A model generated the notes under the pieces. The model worked only from the letters and a program-made list of their open reading frames with translations. It made no database searches and was not told the origin of the DNA. A stretch of 64,000 nucleotides of DNA from Paenibacillus sp. PCH8 (GTDB lineage Bacteria; Bacillota; Bacilli; Paenibacillales; Paenibacillaceae): the NCBI RefSeq assembly GCF_002968835.1, contig NZ_PKQK01000001.1, positions 1,364,001 to 1,428,000 of the forward strand, in the 5' to 3' direction. This document shows positions 41,068 through 49,194 of this stretch, in pieces; positions within the stretch are counted from its first letter, which is position 1, and each line of letters starts with the position of its first letter. The position numbers and the translations under genes were made by a program.

Positions 41068-41163
41068 AGAACCTACTTTGCTGAAAATGTGGATTACGAA
41101 GGATAATTCTAAATCGAACTGTTGGGAATGTAATCACTTTGAATACAGGCCACATGAACACTC

Positions 41164-41589
41164 TTATTCTATGGCATCATAAAGTTCCGACATTCGGTCA
41201 GCCAATTCCAACTGTGGCTGCATTCGCTGATGATTCATATCGGTAGGTGTCATGTACAGCACTTCTTTTCCCTGCTCAAACATCGTGACATGGAACAAAA
41301 CCCCTGTTGAATCTTCTTGATCCGGATCAAGAACGATTTCTAAATCGCGTACCTTTTCAATCCATTCCTGAATCAGCACTTGATCTGTAGTTACTTTTTT
41401 AGTACCATCACTGCCACTCATCATTTCAATAGAATCAACCTGTGTAATATCGCCAGGATAGAAGGTGTGTAATTCCTTCGGTACTTTACTTACTCTGACT
41501 TGATCGGGCTTAATAGAACTTTGGCAGCCGCTAAGAATCAGGACCATAACTGCAGCAAACATTAAGGCGATAAGTGAATATCTTCTCAT
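41164..41589 (-). CDS. Small lipoprotein of unknown function
   Basis: A 141-residue lipoprotein: MRRY start, hydrophobic segment and lipobox LSGC (Cys22). The mature part has a compact beta pattern (KVTTDQVLIQEWIEKVRDLEI) typical of small lipoproteins of bacilli, with no catalytic motif. It lies convergent with the immunity gene and divergent from the metal transporter operon. GAGGGGGAGTACG precedes the start on its strand. Confidence 0.75.
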   Translation of the reverse strand: MRRYSLIALMFAAVMVLILSGCQSSIKPDQVRVSKVPKELHTFYPGDITQVDSIEMMSGSDGTKKVTTDQVLIQEWIEKVRDLEIVLDPDQEDSTGVLFHVTMFEQGKEVLYMTPTDMNHQRMQPQLELADRMSELYDAIE

Positions 41590-41819
41590 CGTACTCCCCC
41601 TCTTTAAACGCTAAACGAATTTTGTAACTGAAATGTTCCGCATAAACTCTATTTTGTTTAATCCTTAAAGAACATCGAGGTTACTGGTCACATTTGCTGG
41701 AAGACTACGAAACTGGATTGTAACTCTTCGAGAAACCCTGCATGGTTCTAAATGTAAACAATCCCGGATCGCAAATGAAATGCCCACTAATAAAGCCCTC
41801 ATATGTAACAAAAACATGA

Positions 41820-41854
41820 AGAATCCGCTCTCATCCGAGAGTCGGATTCTTTCT
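41820..41854 (+). terminator. Terminator-like hairpin without an upstream annotated gene
   Basis: AGAATCCG-CTCTC-atcc-GAGAG-t-CGGATTCT followed by TTCT. It lies between divergent genes, so no coding transcript should end here. It may end a short RNA made from 41600-41820 or act in the leader of an upstream start. Confidence 0.6.
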
Positions 41855-41876
41855 CGTTACACCACCAATATAACTC

Positions 41877-41905
41877 TTGTCAAAACGTAATCATTACGAT
41901 ATGAT
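41877..41905 (+). promoter_or_regulatory. Promoter of the metal/metallophore ABC operon
   Basis: TTGTCA (41877-41882), a 17-base spacer and TATGAT (41900-41905). The spacer and the first base of the -10 are covered by a Zur-like palindrome, so repression would be direct. Confidence 0.7.
41884..41900. promoter_or_regulatory. Zur-like box 1
   Basis: AACGTAATCATTACGAT matches the Bacillus Zur consensus TCGTAATnATTACGA at all but one of the 14 fixed positions. It overlaps the promoter spacer. Confidence 0.75.
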
Positions 41906-41921
41906 AATACTCATTGTTTAG

Positions 41922-41940
41922 ATCATAATGATTACGATTA
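41922..41940. promoter_or_regulatory. Zur-like box 2
   Basis: ATCATAATGATTACGATTA is a second copy with one changed base in the left arm (TCATAAT), centred 39 bases after box 1 and just ahead of the ribosome site. A Fur site would read TGATAATnATTATCA and fits less well. Confidence 0.7.
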
Positions 41941-41958
41941 AGAGAGAGGGGCATTACC

Positions 41959-43506
41959 TTGAATAAAAAGACGCCACTGCTAGCGCTGGTCTCCTTGGCC
42001 TTGAGTGCTGGACTGTTGAGCGCCTGCGGATCATCTGAGTCCAGTCCCGCTGCGCAACCTTCTACCGATAAAAATGTTCACTTCCTATATAACTTCTCCA
42101 CCAGCTCGCTAGATCCACATGTGGATTCCAGCTATGTGCCGCTGCGCGCGGGCATTACGGAAACGCTGGTTCGTCTCGATGAAGATAACCTGACGGTTGC
42201 TCCATGGCTCGCCGAGAGCTGGGAGAGCGAGGACGGTCAGCATTGGACGATCGACCTGCGAGATGATGTGACCTTCCAGAACGGCAAGCCTATGACGGGT
42301 GAATCCGTTAAGGCATCCCTTGAGCGGGCACTGGAAGAGAATGTAGCCATCCAGAACGCGCTGAAGATCGATACGATTGAAGCCGAGGGCGACAAGCTGG
42401 AGATCACCACAACTCAGCCGTTCCCGGAGTTCGCTTCGGAACTGGTGAATCCCAACACGGCGATTATCGATGTGAGAGAGCCGGACATTGTGAACAAGCC
42501 CATTGGTACAGGCCCGTTCAAGCTGACCTCTTTTACACCAGGCAGCAAGCTGGAACTGGACCGCTATGATGAATACTGGGACGGAGCATCGCCTCTGGAT
42601 TCCATCACGTTCTCATTCAATGAAGATGCCAATGCCCGCACACTCGCGCTTAAATCTGGACAGGTTGATATCGTATATCGTCCAGAAGTCGAGAGCCTCG
42701 AATCGATCAAAGAGATGGACGGCATGACGGTTGAGTCCACGTCGACGTTCCGCGTGCATCAGCTAACGATGAACATGCAGCGGGAGGGTATGAAGGACCT
42801 CAACGTTCGTCGTGCGCTGGACGCGCTGATTGACCGTCAGGGCATCGTGGACACCATCTTGCTCGGCTACGGCGAAGCAGCCATCGGACCGTTCCTGCCA
42901 TCGCTGCCGTTCGCACCAACCTACACAGATACAACAACCGAATCCGGGGCTGATGTGGCTGTGAAATATCTTGGCGAAGCAGGGTACACCCAGCAAAACG
43001 GCGTGATGACCAAGGACGGCAAACCGTTACAGTTGACGTTGCTGACGTATTCGGCTCGTGCGGATTTGCCGCTGATTGCCCAAGTGTTCCAGTCTGACGC
43101 CAAGAAGATCGGTATTGCCGTCCAGATTCGCCAGATTGACACCCCGGAAGATTATATGGCGTCCAACCGAGACTGGGATATTGCGACGTATAGTAATTTG
43201 ACAGCTCCTCGTGGGGATGCCGGTTATTACCTGAATGCAACATACCACCCGAAGGGTGCTCTTAACTTTAGTGGATCGGAAGATCCTGAATTGACTAAGA
43301 TCATCGACGAGCTGAAGCTTACGGTTGAACCGGAGAAACGCGCAGAGCTTGCCGAGAAGGCAGCCAACTATGTGCATGATCATGTACTTAATTCATTCGT
43401 CCTTCATCCAGCAACGATCGTTGCCTATAACGGCAAGAAGATCAAGAACTGGGTCACGACGCGCAGTGAATATTACATGATTACCAACAAGCTGGATGTG
43501 ATGTAA
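41959..43506 (+). CDS. Metal/metallophore-binding lipoprotein (NikA/CntA-like)
   Basis: A 515-residue family 5 solute-binding lipoprotein with lipobox LSAC (Cys23). It has the usual SBP_bac_5 pattern: DPHVDSSYVPLRAGITETLVRLDED near the N-terminus, WTIDLRDDVTFQNGKPM, NPIGTGPFKL-like KPIGTGPFKL, and RRALDALIDRQ. The TTG start has AGAGAGGGG upstream. This family carries peptides or Ni/Co/Zn chelates. The Zur-like boxes in front argue for zinc or a zinc-metallophore complex, as for CntA with staphylopine-type ligands. The next gene overlaps its stop by one base (TAATG). Confidence 0.85.
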   Translation: MNKKTPLLALVSLALSAGLLSACGSSESSPAAQPSTDKNVHFLYNFSTSSLDPHVDSSYVPLRAGITETLVRLDEDNLTVAPWLAESWESEDGQHWTIDLRDDVTFQNGKPMTGESVKASLERALEENVAIQNALKIDTIEAEGDKLEITTTQPFPEFASELVNPNTAIIDVREPDIVNKPIGTGPFKLTSFTPGSKLELDRYDEYWDGASPLDSITFSFNEDANARTLALKSGQVDIVYRPEVESLESIKEMDGMTVESTSTFRVHQLTMNMQREGMKDLNVRRALDALIDRQGIVDTILLGYGEAAIGPFLPSLPFAPTYTDTTTESGADVAVKYLGEAGYTQQNGVMTKDGKPLQLTLLTYSARADLPLIAQVFQSDAKKIGIAVQIRQIDTPEDYMASNRDWDIATYSNLTAPRGDAGYYLNATYHPKGALNFSGSEDPELTKIIDELKLTVEPEKRAELAEKAANYVHDHVLNSFVLHPATIVAYNGKKIKNWVTTRSEYYMITNKLDVM

Positions 43507-44453
43507 TGTTTCGCATTTTGCTTCGTAAGTTTCTGGAAGTGTTTGTTTTTCTCATGTTCATCATGTTCGTGAGCTTCTTGTTCATTCGTCTCGCTCCTGG
43601 TGATCCGGTGCTGACGATCCTGAACGTAGACGAATTGTCCGTCAGCCAGGAGCAGGTCGAAGCGGTACGGGAGGAGATGGGTTTCAACGACTCGCTTCCT
43701 GTGCAGTTCGGCAACTGGCTGTTTGATTTCGTGCGTCTGGATTTCGGCATGTCGTATTCAACGGGTCAGCCAGTGATGCAGACTCTGATGCGTGCGTTGC
43801 CGGCTACAGCTGAACTGACGATTGGCGCACTGCTGGTCATGCTCGTCATAGCGATCCCACTCGGCTCGCTGTCAGCGCTCCATCGCGGCAGTTGGATTGA
43901 CCGAGGCAGCCGGATGCTGTCCATTGTGGGTGCGGCGGTGCCGAGCTTCTGGCTGGGCCTAATCCTGATCGACATGTTCGGCGTACGCTTCGGCAACCTG
44001 CCGACTATGGGCCGGGATGGATTCACATCGCTTATTCTGCCATCTCTGACGCTGGGACTTGCCATCTCCAGCGTCTATGTGCGTCTTTTACGTTCAAGCT
44101 TGCTAGATTCACTAAGTCAGGAGTTCGTTCGTTCCGCCCGGGCAAGAGGATTATCCGAAGGCCGAATCTTCTTAGTTCATGCCTTCCGGCACAGTCTCCC
44201 GCCTGTGATTACGGTATTTGGCGTAAGCCTCGGTAGCCTGATTGGCGGAGTCGTCGTGATCGAAGTGTTGTTCGCTTATCCGGGCATCGGCAAGCTCGTC
44301 GTTGACGCCATCCGCCAGCGTGATTACCCACTGATCCAGGGTTACATCCTGATCATGGCGATCGTGGTATTCCTCGTGAATACGGCGGTTGATCTGTCTT
44401 ATCATTATTTGAATCCCGAAATGAAACTCAAGGAAAAGGAGGCCCACCGATGA
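43506..44453 (+). CDS. ABC permease subunit 1 (NikB/CntB-like)
   Basis: A 315-residue permease with six TM helices of the binding-protein-dependent type. It has the N-terminal FLFIRLAPGDP signature of DppB/NikB proteins and the EAA loop (EFVRSARARGLSEGRIFLVHAFRHS, about 200-225) that contacts the ATPases. TAATG overlap with the binding protein and ATGA overlap with permease 2 give tight translational coupling. Confidence 0.92.
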   Translation: MFRILLRKFLEVFVFLMFIMFVSFLFIRLAPGDPVLTILNVDELSVSQEQVEAVREEMGFNDSLPVQFGNWLFDFVRLDFGMSYSTGQPVMQTLMRALPATAELTIGALLVMLVIAIPLGSLSALHRGSWIDRGSRMLSIVGAAVPSFWLGLILIDMFGVRFGNLPTMGRDGFTSLILPSLTLGLAISSVYVRLLRSSLLDSLSQEFVRSARARGLSEGRIFLVHAFRHSLPPVITVFGVSLGSLIGGVVVIEVLFAYPGIGKLVVDAIRQRDYPLIQGYILIMAIVVFLVNTAVDLSYHYLNPEMKLKEKEAHR

Positions 44454-45304
44454 AAACCATGTCCATGCCCATTTCGTCGAAAAAAGCTAAAAAACATAGC
44501 TGGCAAGCGATCATGGGTCTGCTGTTTGCACTGCTAGTCATCGCGGCCTCCTTATATGCCTTTTTATACTTGAAACATGACCATACGTTAACCGATCTGC
44601 GCGGACGATTGCAGGGCGCAAGTACCCTCCATCCATTCGGCACCGATCATCTGGGCCGCGATGTACTGACACGTCTGCTGCTTGGTGGTGGTCAAACATT
44701 GGGTTATAGCCTGCTGGCACTCGGGGCTGCACTACTGATCGGCATTCCGTTTGGTTTAATCGCAGGGTACAAACGTGGTTGGGTCGATAAACTGTTCATG
44801 CGGATTGCGGATGCCTTTCTGGCTTTCCCTGATACCATCGTGGCGATTGTGCTCAGTGGCTTACTTGGTGCTGGAATCGGTAATCTGGTATTGGCGATCG
44901 TGATCGTGAAGTGGGTCAGTTATGCGCGTCTCGTTCGAAGTACGGTTCTATCGGAGTCCCAAAAGGATTACATTCGCATCGCCCGGACTAACGGACTAAC
45001 GGACGGTCGTATCATGAGAAAACATCTGCTTCCACATATCGCAGGGCATGTGCTCGTGTTAGCTAGTCTCGATCTGGGCAAAATCATTCTGCTCATCTCA
45101 TCACTGTCCTATATCGGCCTTGGCGCACAGCCGCCAACACCTGAATGGGGCGCGATGCTGAATGACTCGCGGCCTTACTTCCAGTCTCGGCCGGAGCTGA
45201 TGATCTATCCGGGCCTTGCCATTGTTTCAGTAGTCCTGCTCGCCAACATGCTGGGCGACTACCTGCGAGACCGGTTTGATGTGAAGAAGGAGGTGCAGCC
45301 ATGA
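44450..45304 (+). CDS. ABC permease subunit 2 (NikC/CntC-like)
   Basis: A 284-residue permease. An N-terminal TM helix precedes HPFGTDHLGRDVLTRLLLGG, the hallmark of DppC/NikC subunits. The EAA loop is DYIRIARTNGLTDGRIMRKHL (about 180-200, quoted in part). It forms the heterodimeric channel with subunit 1. ATGA overlaps on both sides. Confidence 0.92.
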   Translation: MKTMSMPISSKKAKKHSWQAIMGLLFALLVIAASLYAFLYLKHDHTLTDLRGRLQGASTLHPFGTDHLGRDVLTRLLLGGGQTLGYSLLALGAALLIGIPFGLIAGYKRGWVDKLFMRIADAFLAFPDTIVAIVLSGLLGAGIGNLVLAIVIVKWVSYARLVRSTVLSESQKDYIRIARTNGLTDGRIMRKHLLPHIAGHVLVLASLDLGKIILLISSLSYIGLGAQPPTPEWGAMLNDSRPYFQSRPELMIYPGLAIVSVVLLANMLGDYLRDRFDVKKEVQP

Positions 45305-46101
45305 TTCTATCCATGGAGGAACTGAGCATCTCCAGTCGGGATCGTACGATTGTAGATCAAGTCTCTCTGGCTGTTCGCGAAGGCGAGTTCATGGCACTGG
45401 TTGGACAGAGCGGTAGTGGCAAAAGCTTGCTCTCGCAAGCCATTGGTCGTCTGCTGCCGCCCAACCTGCATGCGTCGGGGCGAATCATGTTCGAAGGCAG
45501 CAACTTGCTCGAACGGAAGCCTAAGGAGATGCGCGCCCTGCGGGGAAGCCGTATCTCGTATATTTTTCAAGACTATCAGGGAGCGTTTACGCCGTTTCGC
45601 AGCATTGGTGGGCACTTTGATGAGTACCAGAAGGTACATGGGGAGAAGTCTTCTGCCATCCGCAAGAAACGAGCCGAGGAAGCACTGGAATCGGTTGGTC
45701 TTGGTGCGGAATTGCTGCGCCGCTATCCGTTCCAGTTGAGCGGTGGACAGCTCCAGCGTGCTTCTATAGCAACGTCGCTGATGCTGTCTCCTCGTCTGCT
45801 GATCGCTGACGAAGCAACGACGGCGCTCGATAGTGTATCCGGGCATCGCGTGTTGGAGTTGCTGGCACGCAAGCAAGCGGAGACAGGCTGTGCCATTCTG
45901 TTTATCACGCATGACTGGCGTCATGTACGTCGCTATGCCAGCCGCTTGGCGGTCATGAAGGAAGGACAGATCGTTGAATCGGGCGGCAAGCATCGCATTC
46001 TCGATCATCCTCAGCATGAATATACGCGCCAGCTGATCGAGGCGGCTCCCGTTCTGAGTCGCTCACTGAAGTCGGGATTGAAGGAGGCGGGAACAGAATG
46101 A
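45301..46101 (+). CDS. ABC ATPase subunit 1 (NikD/CntD-like)
   Basis: A 266-residue ATPase with Walker A GQSGSGKS (about 37-44), Q-loop FQDYQGAF, signature LSGGQLQRA, Walker B LLIADEATTALD and the H-loop THDW. It lacks the C-terminal oligopeptide-transporter extension of DppD, as NikD-type proteins often do. It overlaps both neighbours by four bases. Confidence 0.92.
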   Translation: MILSMEELSISSRDRTIVDQVSLAVREGEFMALVGQSGSGKSLLSQAIGRLLPPNLHASGRIMFEGSNLLERKPKEMRALRGSRISYIFQDYQGAFTPFRSIGGHFDEYQKVHGEKSSAIRKKRAEEALESVGLGAELLRRYPFQLSGGQLQRASIATSLMLSPRLLIADEATTALDSVSGHRVLELLARKQAETGCAILFITHDWRHVRRYASRLAVMKEGQIVESGGKHRILDHPQHEYTRQLIEAAPVLSRSLKSGLKEAGTE

Positions 46102-47111
46102 AGACGACTGCAAATGAAGAACGCCATGGACTCGATCAGTCCGAAGAATCCAATGTGCGGGTCCGTGACCTTGCTAAAGGCGTAAACCATGCAAAGTTAG
46201 ACAATGCAGATACAGACAATGTGGTCATAGATACTATAGATACACACAATGCAGTTATAAATGCTACAGATTCCGATCATGCGCATACAGATTCCGTTCT
46301 AGATGCCGCCGTTGCAAAGACTGCTTCCTCGCCCCACATCCTTAATCATCCGGTGCTTCACGTGGAACATCTTAGCCGAACGTATGCAGGTGCAGACCGA
46401 CCAGCTTTGAATGATATTTCGTTCGCCCTGAACCGGGGTGAGTGTCTTGGGCTGGTTGGAGAGAGCGGTTGCGGCAAGAGTACGCTTGCCCGCTGTCTGC
46501 TGCGGATCGAAGATGCGGACACGGGTTCGATTACACTGGGCGGACAGGATATCGCGCGGCTGAGCGGCCGACGATTGCGACCTCATCGCCGGAAGATTCA
46601 GATTGTATTCCAGAACCCGATGGCTGCACTGAATCCGAAGCTCAAGATCGCCGATTCACTAATCGATCCATATGAACAACTTGGACGAAACGCCGAGCTG
46701 TCCCACTTTACCTACACGTCGAAGGACGCTTACGTCCATAAGCTGCTTGAAGCTGTCGAGCTTCCAAGTGATTTGGCTGGAAGATATCCGCACGAGTTAA
46801 GTGGTGGACAGCGTCAGCGTGTAACGATCGCACGGGCCATCGGCATTGAGCCGGATGTTGTCGTTCTGGATGAACCGACAGCCAGCCTGGACGTGATCTC
46901 GCAAGGTTCAGTTTTACAGTTGCTCACTGACCTCCGGACATCGCTTGGTCTGTCATACGTGTTCATCTCGCATGATCTGGCTGCGGTACATCGCATGAGC
47001 CAGCGTATCATCGTCATGCGGGAAGGTCGGATTGTTGATCGCTTTGGCGCGGATGCGTTGTTCGCTGAAGAACGCCATTCGTATACGAAGGAACTTATTT
47101 CGATCTTCTGA
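46098..47111 (+). CDS. ABC ATPase subunit 2 (NikE/CntF-like) with an unusual Asp/His/Asn-rich N-terminal extension
   Basis: A 337-residue ATPase. The ABC domain starts at about residue 87 (VLHVEHLSRTY) and has Walker A GESGCGKST, Q-loop FQNPMAALNP, signature LSGGQRQR and Walker B VVLDEPTASLD. In front is an extension of about 85 residues that NikE/DppF homologs lack. It is low complexity, made of D/N/T/H/V/I units (DNADTDNVVIDTIDTHNA, DSDHAHTDS). The coding DNA shows short imperfect repeats there. His and Asp could bind metal, so a sensing or storage role is conceivable in a zinc-linked transporter; slippage-driven expansion is the plain alternative. Confidence 0.85.
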   Translation: MKTTANEERHGLDQSEESNVRVRDLAKGVNHAKLDNADTDNVVIDTIDTHNAVINATDSDHAHTDSVLDAAVAKTASSPHILNHPVLHVEHLSRTYAGADRPALNDISFALNRGECLGLVGESGCGKSTLARCLLRIEDADTGSITLGGQDIARLSGRRLRPHRRKIQIVFQNPMAALNPKLKIADSLIDPYEQLGRNAELSHFTYTSKDAYVHKLLEAVELPSDLAGRYPHELSGGQRQRVTIARAIGIEPDVVVLDEPTASLDVISQGSVLQLLTDLRTSLGLSYVFISHDLAAVHRMSQRIIVMREGRIVDRFGADALFAEERHSYTKELISIF

Positions 47112-47159
47112 GTACTCCGGGAAACGCCGTGGGTGGTAAGGGTTAATCTTAAATATATA

Positions 47160-47190
47160 GCCGCTGACGAAGAGATTCGAAGCGGCTTTT
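47160..47190 (+). terminator. Terminator of the metal transporter operon
   Basis: GCCGCT / AGCGGC stem with a 15-base loop and TTTT. The following interval to 47523 (about 330 bases) has no gene I can support; a TGCCAAA / TTTGGCA inverted repeat at 47465-47497 lies close to the mqo start. Confidence 0.8.
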
Positions 47191-47523
47191 GGCGCATCCA
47201 TTTTTACGACTAAATGCGGCTATACAACATTTCATGTGCCAAGTCCCACTAAAACAGGGGTCCTTTCTTTGTTTTGAACAAATAAATCTTTCAGGCCTAT
47301 AACCGGGCTAACCATCTGACATAAACTAGCGTATACTGAGGGAATAGCTAATATCTTGAAATTGCATATTTAAATTGCTCTATATTATTGATACACTAGT
47401 TCAAGGTTATATTCATATTCATTCAGAGAAGGTGCGACCCCGTTCAAGAATGGGCTTGCTTCAAATGCCAAATCGACAACGCTTACATCCTTTTGGCAAA
47501 TATAGGATATAAGGACGGTAGAC

Positions 47524-49026
47524 ATGAGCCAGGGACAAACGAGTACAGATGTGATCTTGATTGGTGCCGGAATTATGAGTGCAACTTTGGGAACTTTGCT
47601 AAAAGAATTGGCACCAGACTGGAATATTAAGGTTTTTGAAAAGCTCGCCACTGCAGGAGAGGAAAGCTCCAACGAATGGAATAATGCTGGAACCGGGCAT
47701 GCTGCATTGTGCGAACTTAACTATACCGTTGAACGACCAGACGGAACCGTAGATATTAGCAAAGCGATTAAAGTGAATGAACAATTTCAGATCTCAAAGC
47801 AATTTTGGTCCTATCTCGTCAATAGCCGTCTGATTCGTAATCCGCGGGACTTCATTATGCCGATTCCTCATTTGAGTTATGTGCACGGAGAGAGCAATGT
47901 CCAGTTTCTGAAAAGACGTTATGACTCCTTATCGAACCATCCATTGTTCGCGGGTATGGAATTCTCGGATAACAAGAAAGAGCTGGCGAAATGGATGCCG
48001 CTGATGATGAAAGATCGTACAAGCAACGAGCCGATTGCGGCTACCAAGATTGACTCCGGCACGGACGTTAACTTTGGTGCTTTAACGCGTATGCTGCTTG
48101 GACATTTAAAGGAACAACACGTGGATATCCACTACGAACATAGCGTGAAGAATATGAAACGTACCCGTGATGGACTCTGGGAGTTATCGGTGAAAAATCT
48201 GAAAAGCGGAGCCGTGGAACGCCATCAGGCGAAATTCGTCTTCATCGGCGCGGGCGGCGGAAGTCTGCATTTGCTCCAGAAGACGGGCATTCCAGAAGGG
48301 AAACATATCGGCGGATTCCCGGTTAGTGGGATCTTTATGGTGTGCAAAAATCCGAAAGTCGTGGAACAGCATCATGCCAAAGTATATGGCAAAGCTTCGG
48401 TCGGGGCTCCGCCTATGTCCGTTCCGCATCTGGATACCCGATTTATCGACAATAAGAAGTCGCTGCTATTCGGGCCGTTTGCCGGGTTCTCACCGAAGTT
48501 CCTCAAGACGGGTTCCAATGCCGATTTAATCACGTCTGTGAAGATGCATAATCTGCTAACCATGCTCGCAGCAGGTGTCAAAGAAATCTCGTTGACCAAA
48601 TACTTGATCCAACAACTGATGTTGTCCAAGGAACAGCGCATGGCAGAATTGCGGGACTTTGTTCCGGGTGCCAAGAGTGAGGATTGGGACATGGTTCTGG
48701 CGGGCCAGCGTGTACAGGTGATCAAAGATACCCCTCAGGGCAAGGGAACACTGCAATTCGGAACGGAAGTAGTCACGTCTGCGGATGGAACGATTGCGGC
48801 TCTGCTTGGGGCATCACCGGGTGCATCTACAGCTGTTCAGGTCATGCTTGAGATTCTCCAGCGCTGCTTCCCGCAGCATATGGAGGCATGGCAGCCGAAG
48901 ATCAAGGAGATGATTCCTTCCTATGGCGTGTCACTTGTTGAGAACCAGGACCTTCTTCGCGAAGTGAATATGGCTACCGCGAAGGCGCTTGGCTTATCCG
49001 ATGAGAAGCATGTGCTGCATGTGTAA
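47524..49026 (+). CDS. mqo: Malate:quinone oxidoreductase
   Basis: A 500-residue FAD enzyme that oxidises malate to oxaloacetate and passes electrons to quinone at the membrane surface. The Rossmann loop is [14 protein letters not shown] (10-23). Family marks include [16 protein letters not shown] (about 47-62), [24 protein letters not shown] and [15 protein letters not shown]. Length is typical for Mqo. Single-gene unit closed by a strong terminator at 49083. Confidence 0.97.
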   Translation: MSQGQTSTDVILIGAGIMSATLGTLLKELAPDWNIKVFEKLATAGEESSNEWNNAGTGHAALCELNYTVERPDGTVDISKAIKVNEQFQISKQFWSYLVNSRLIRNPRDFIMPIPHLSYVHGESNVQFLKRRYDSLSNHPLFAGMEFSDNKKELAKWMPLMMKDRTSNEPIAATKIDSGTDVNFGALTRMLLGHLKEQHVDIHYEHSVKNMKRTRDGLWELSVKNLKSGAVERHQAKFVFIGAGGGSLHLLQKTGIPEGKHIGGFPVSGIFMVCKNPKVVEQHHAKVYGKASVGAPPMSVPHLDTRFIDNKKSLLFGPFAGFSPKFLKTGSNADLITSVKMHNLLTMLAAGVKEISLTKYLIQQLMLSKEQRMAELRDFVPGAKSEDWDMVLAGQRVQVIKDTPQGKGTLQFGTEVVTSADGTIAALLGASPGASTAVQVMLEILQRCFPQHMEAWQPKIKEMIPSYGVSLVENQDLLREVNMATAKALGLSDEKHVLHV

Positions 49027-49082
49027 CCTTATACCGATACGATTAACATATTAATGAGGTAGCTTTATTAACTCAATATGCC

Positions 49083-49124
49083 AAAGAGCTAAGCCGGATT
49101 GCAACGGGGCTTAGCTCTTTTTTT
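49083..49124. terminator. Terminator behind mqo
   Basis: A perfect 13-bp stem (AAAGAGCTAAGCC / GGCTTAGCTCTTT) with a 12-base loop and TTTTTTT. It can serve the convergent kinase gene as well. Confidence 0.95.
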
Positions 49125-49194
49125 GTCGTTAGGCGTGTCTATATTTTCCTGCCCACACGCTCTGAACGGAGTGTCAGGCAGGGTTACATCTGGC

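Noticed and set aside
41884..41940. Fur boxes
   Set aside because: The palindromes carry CGTAAT/ATTACG rather than GATAAT/ATTATC, so Zur is the better match.
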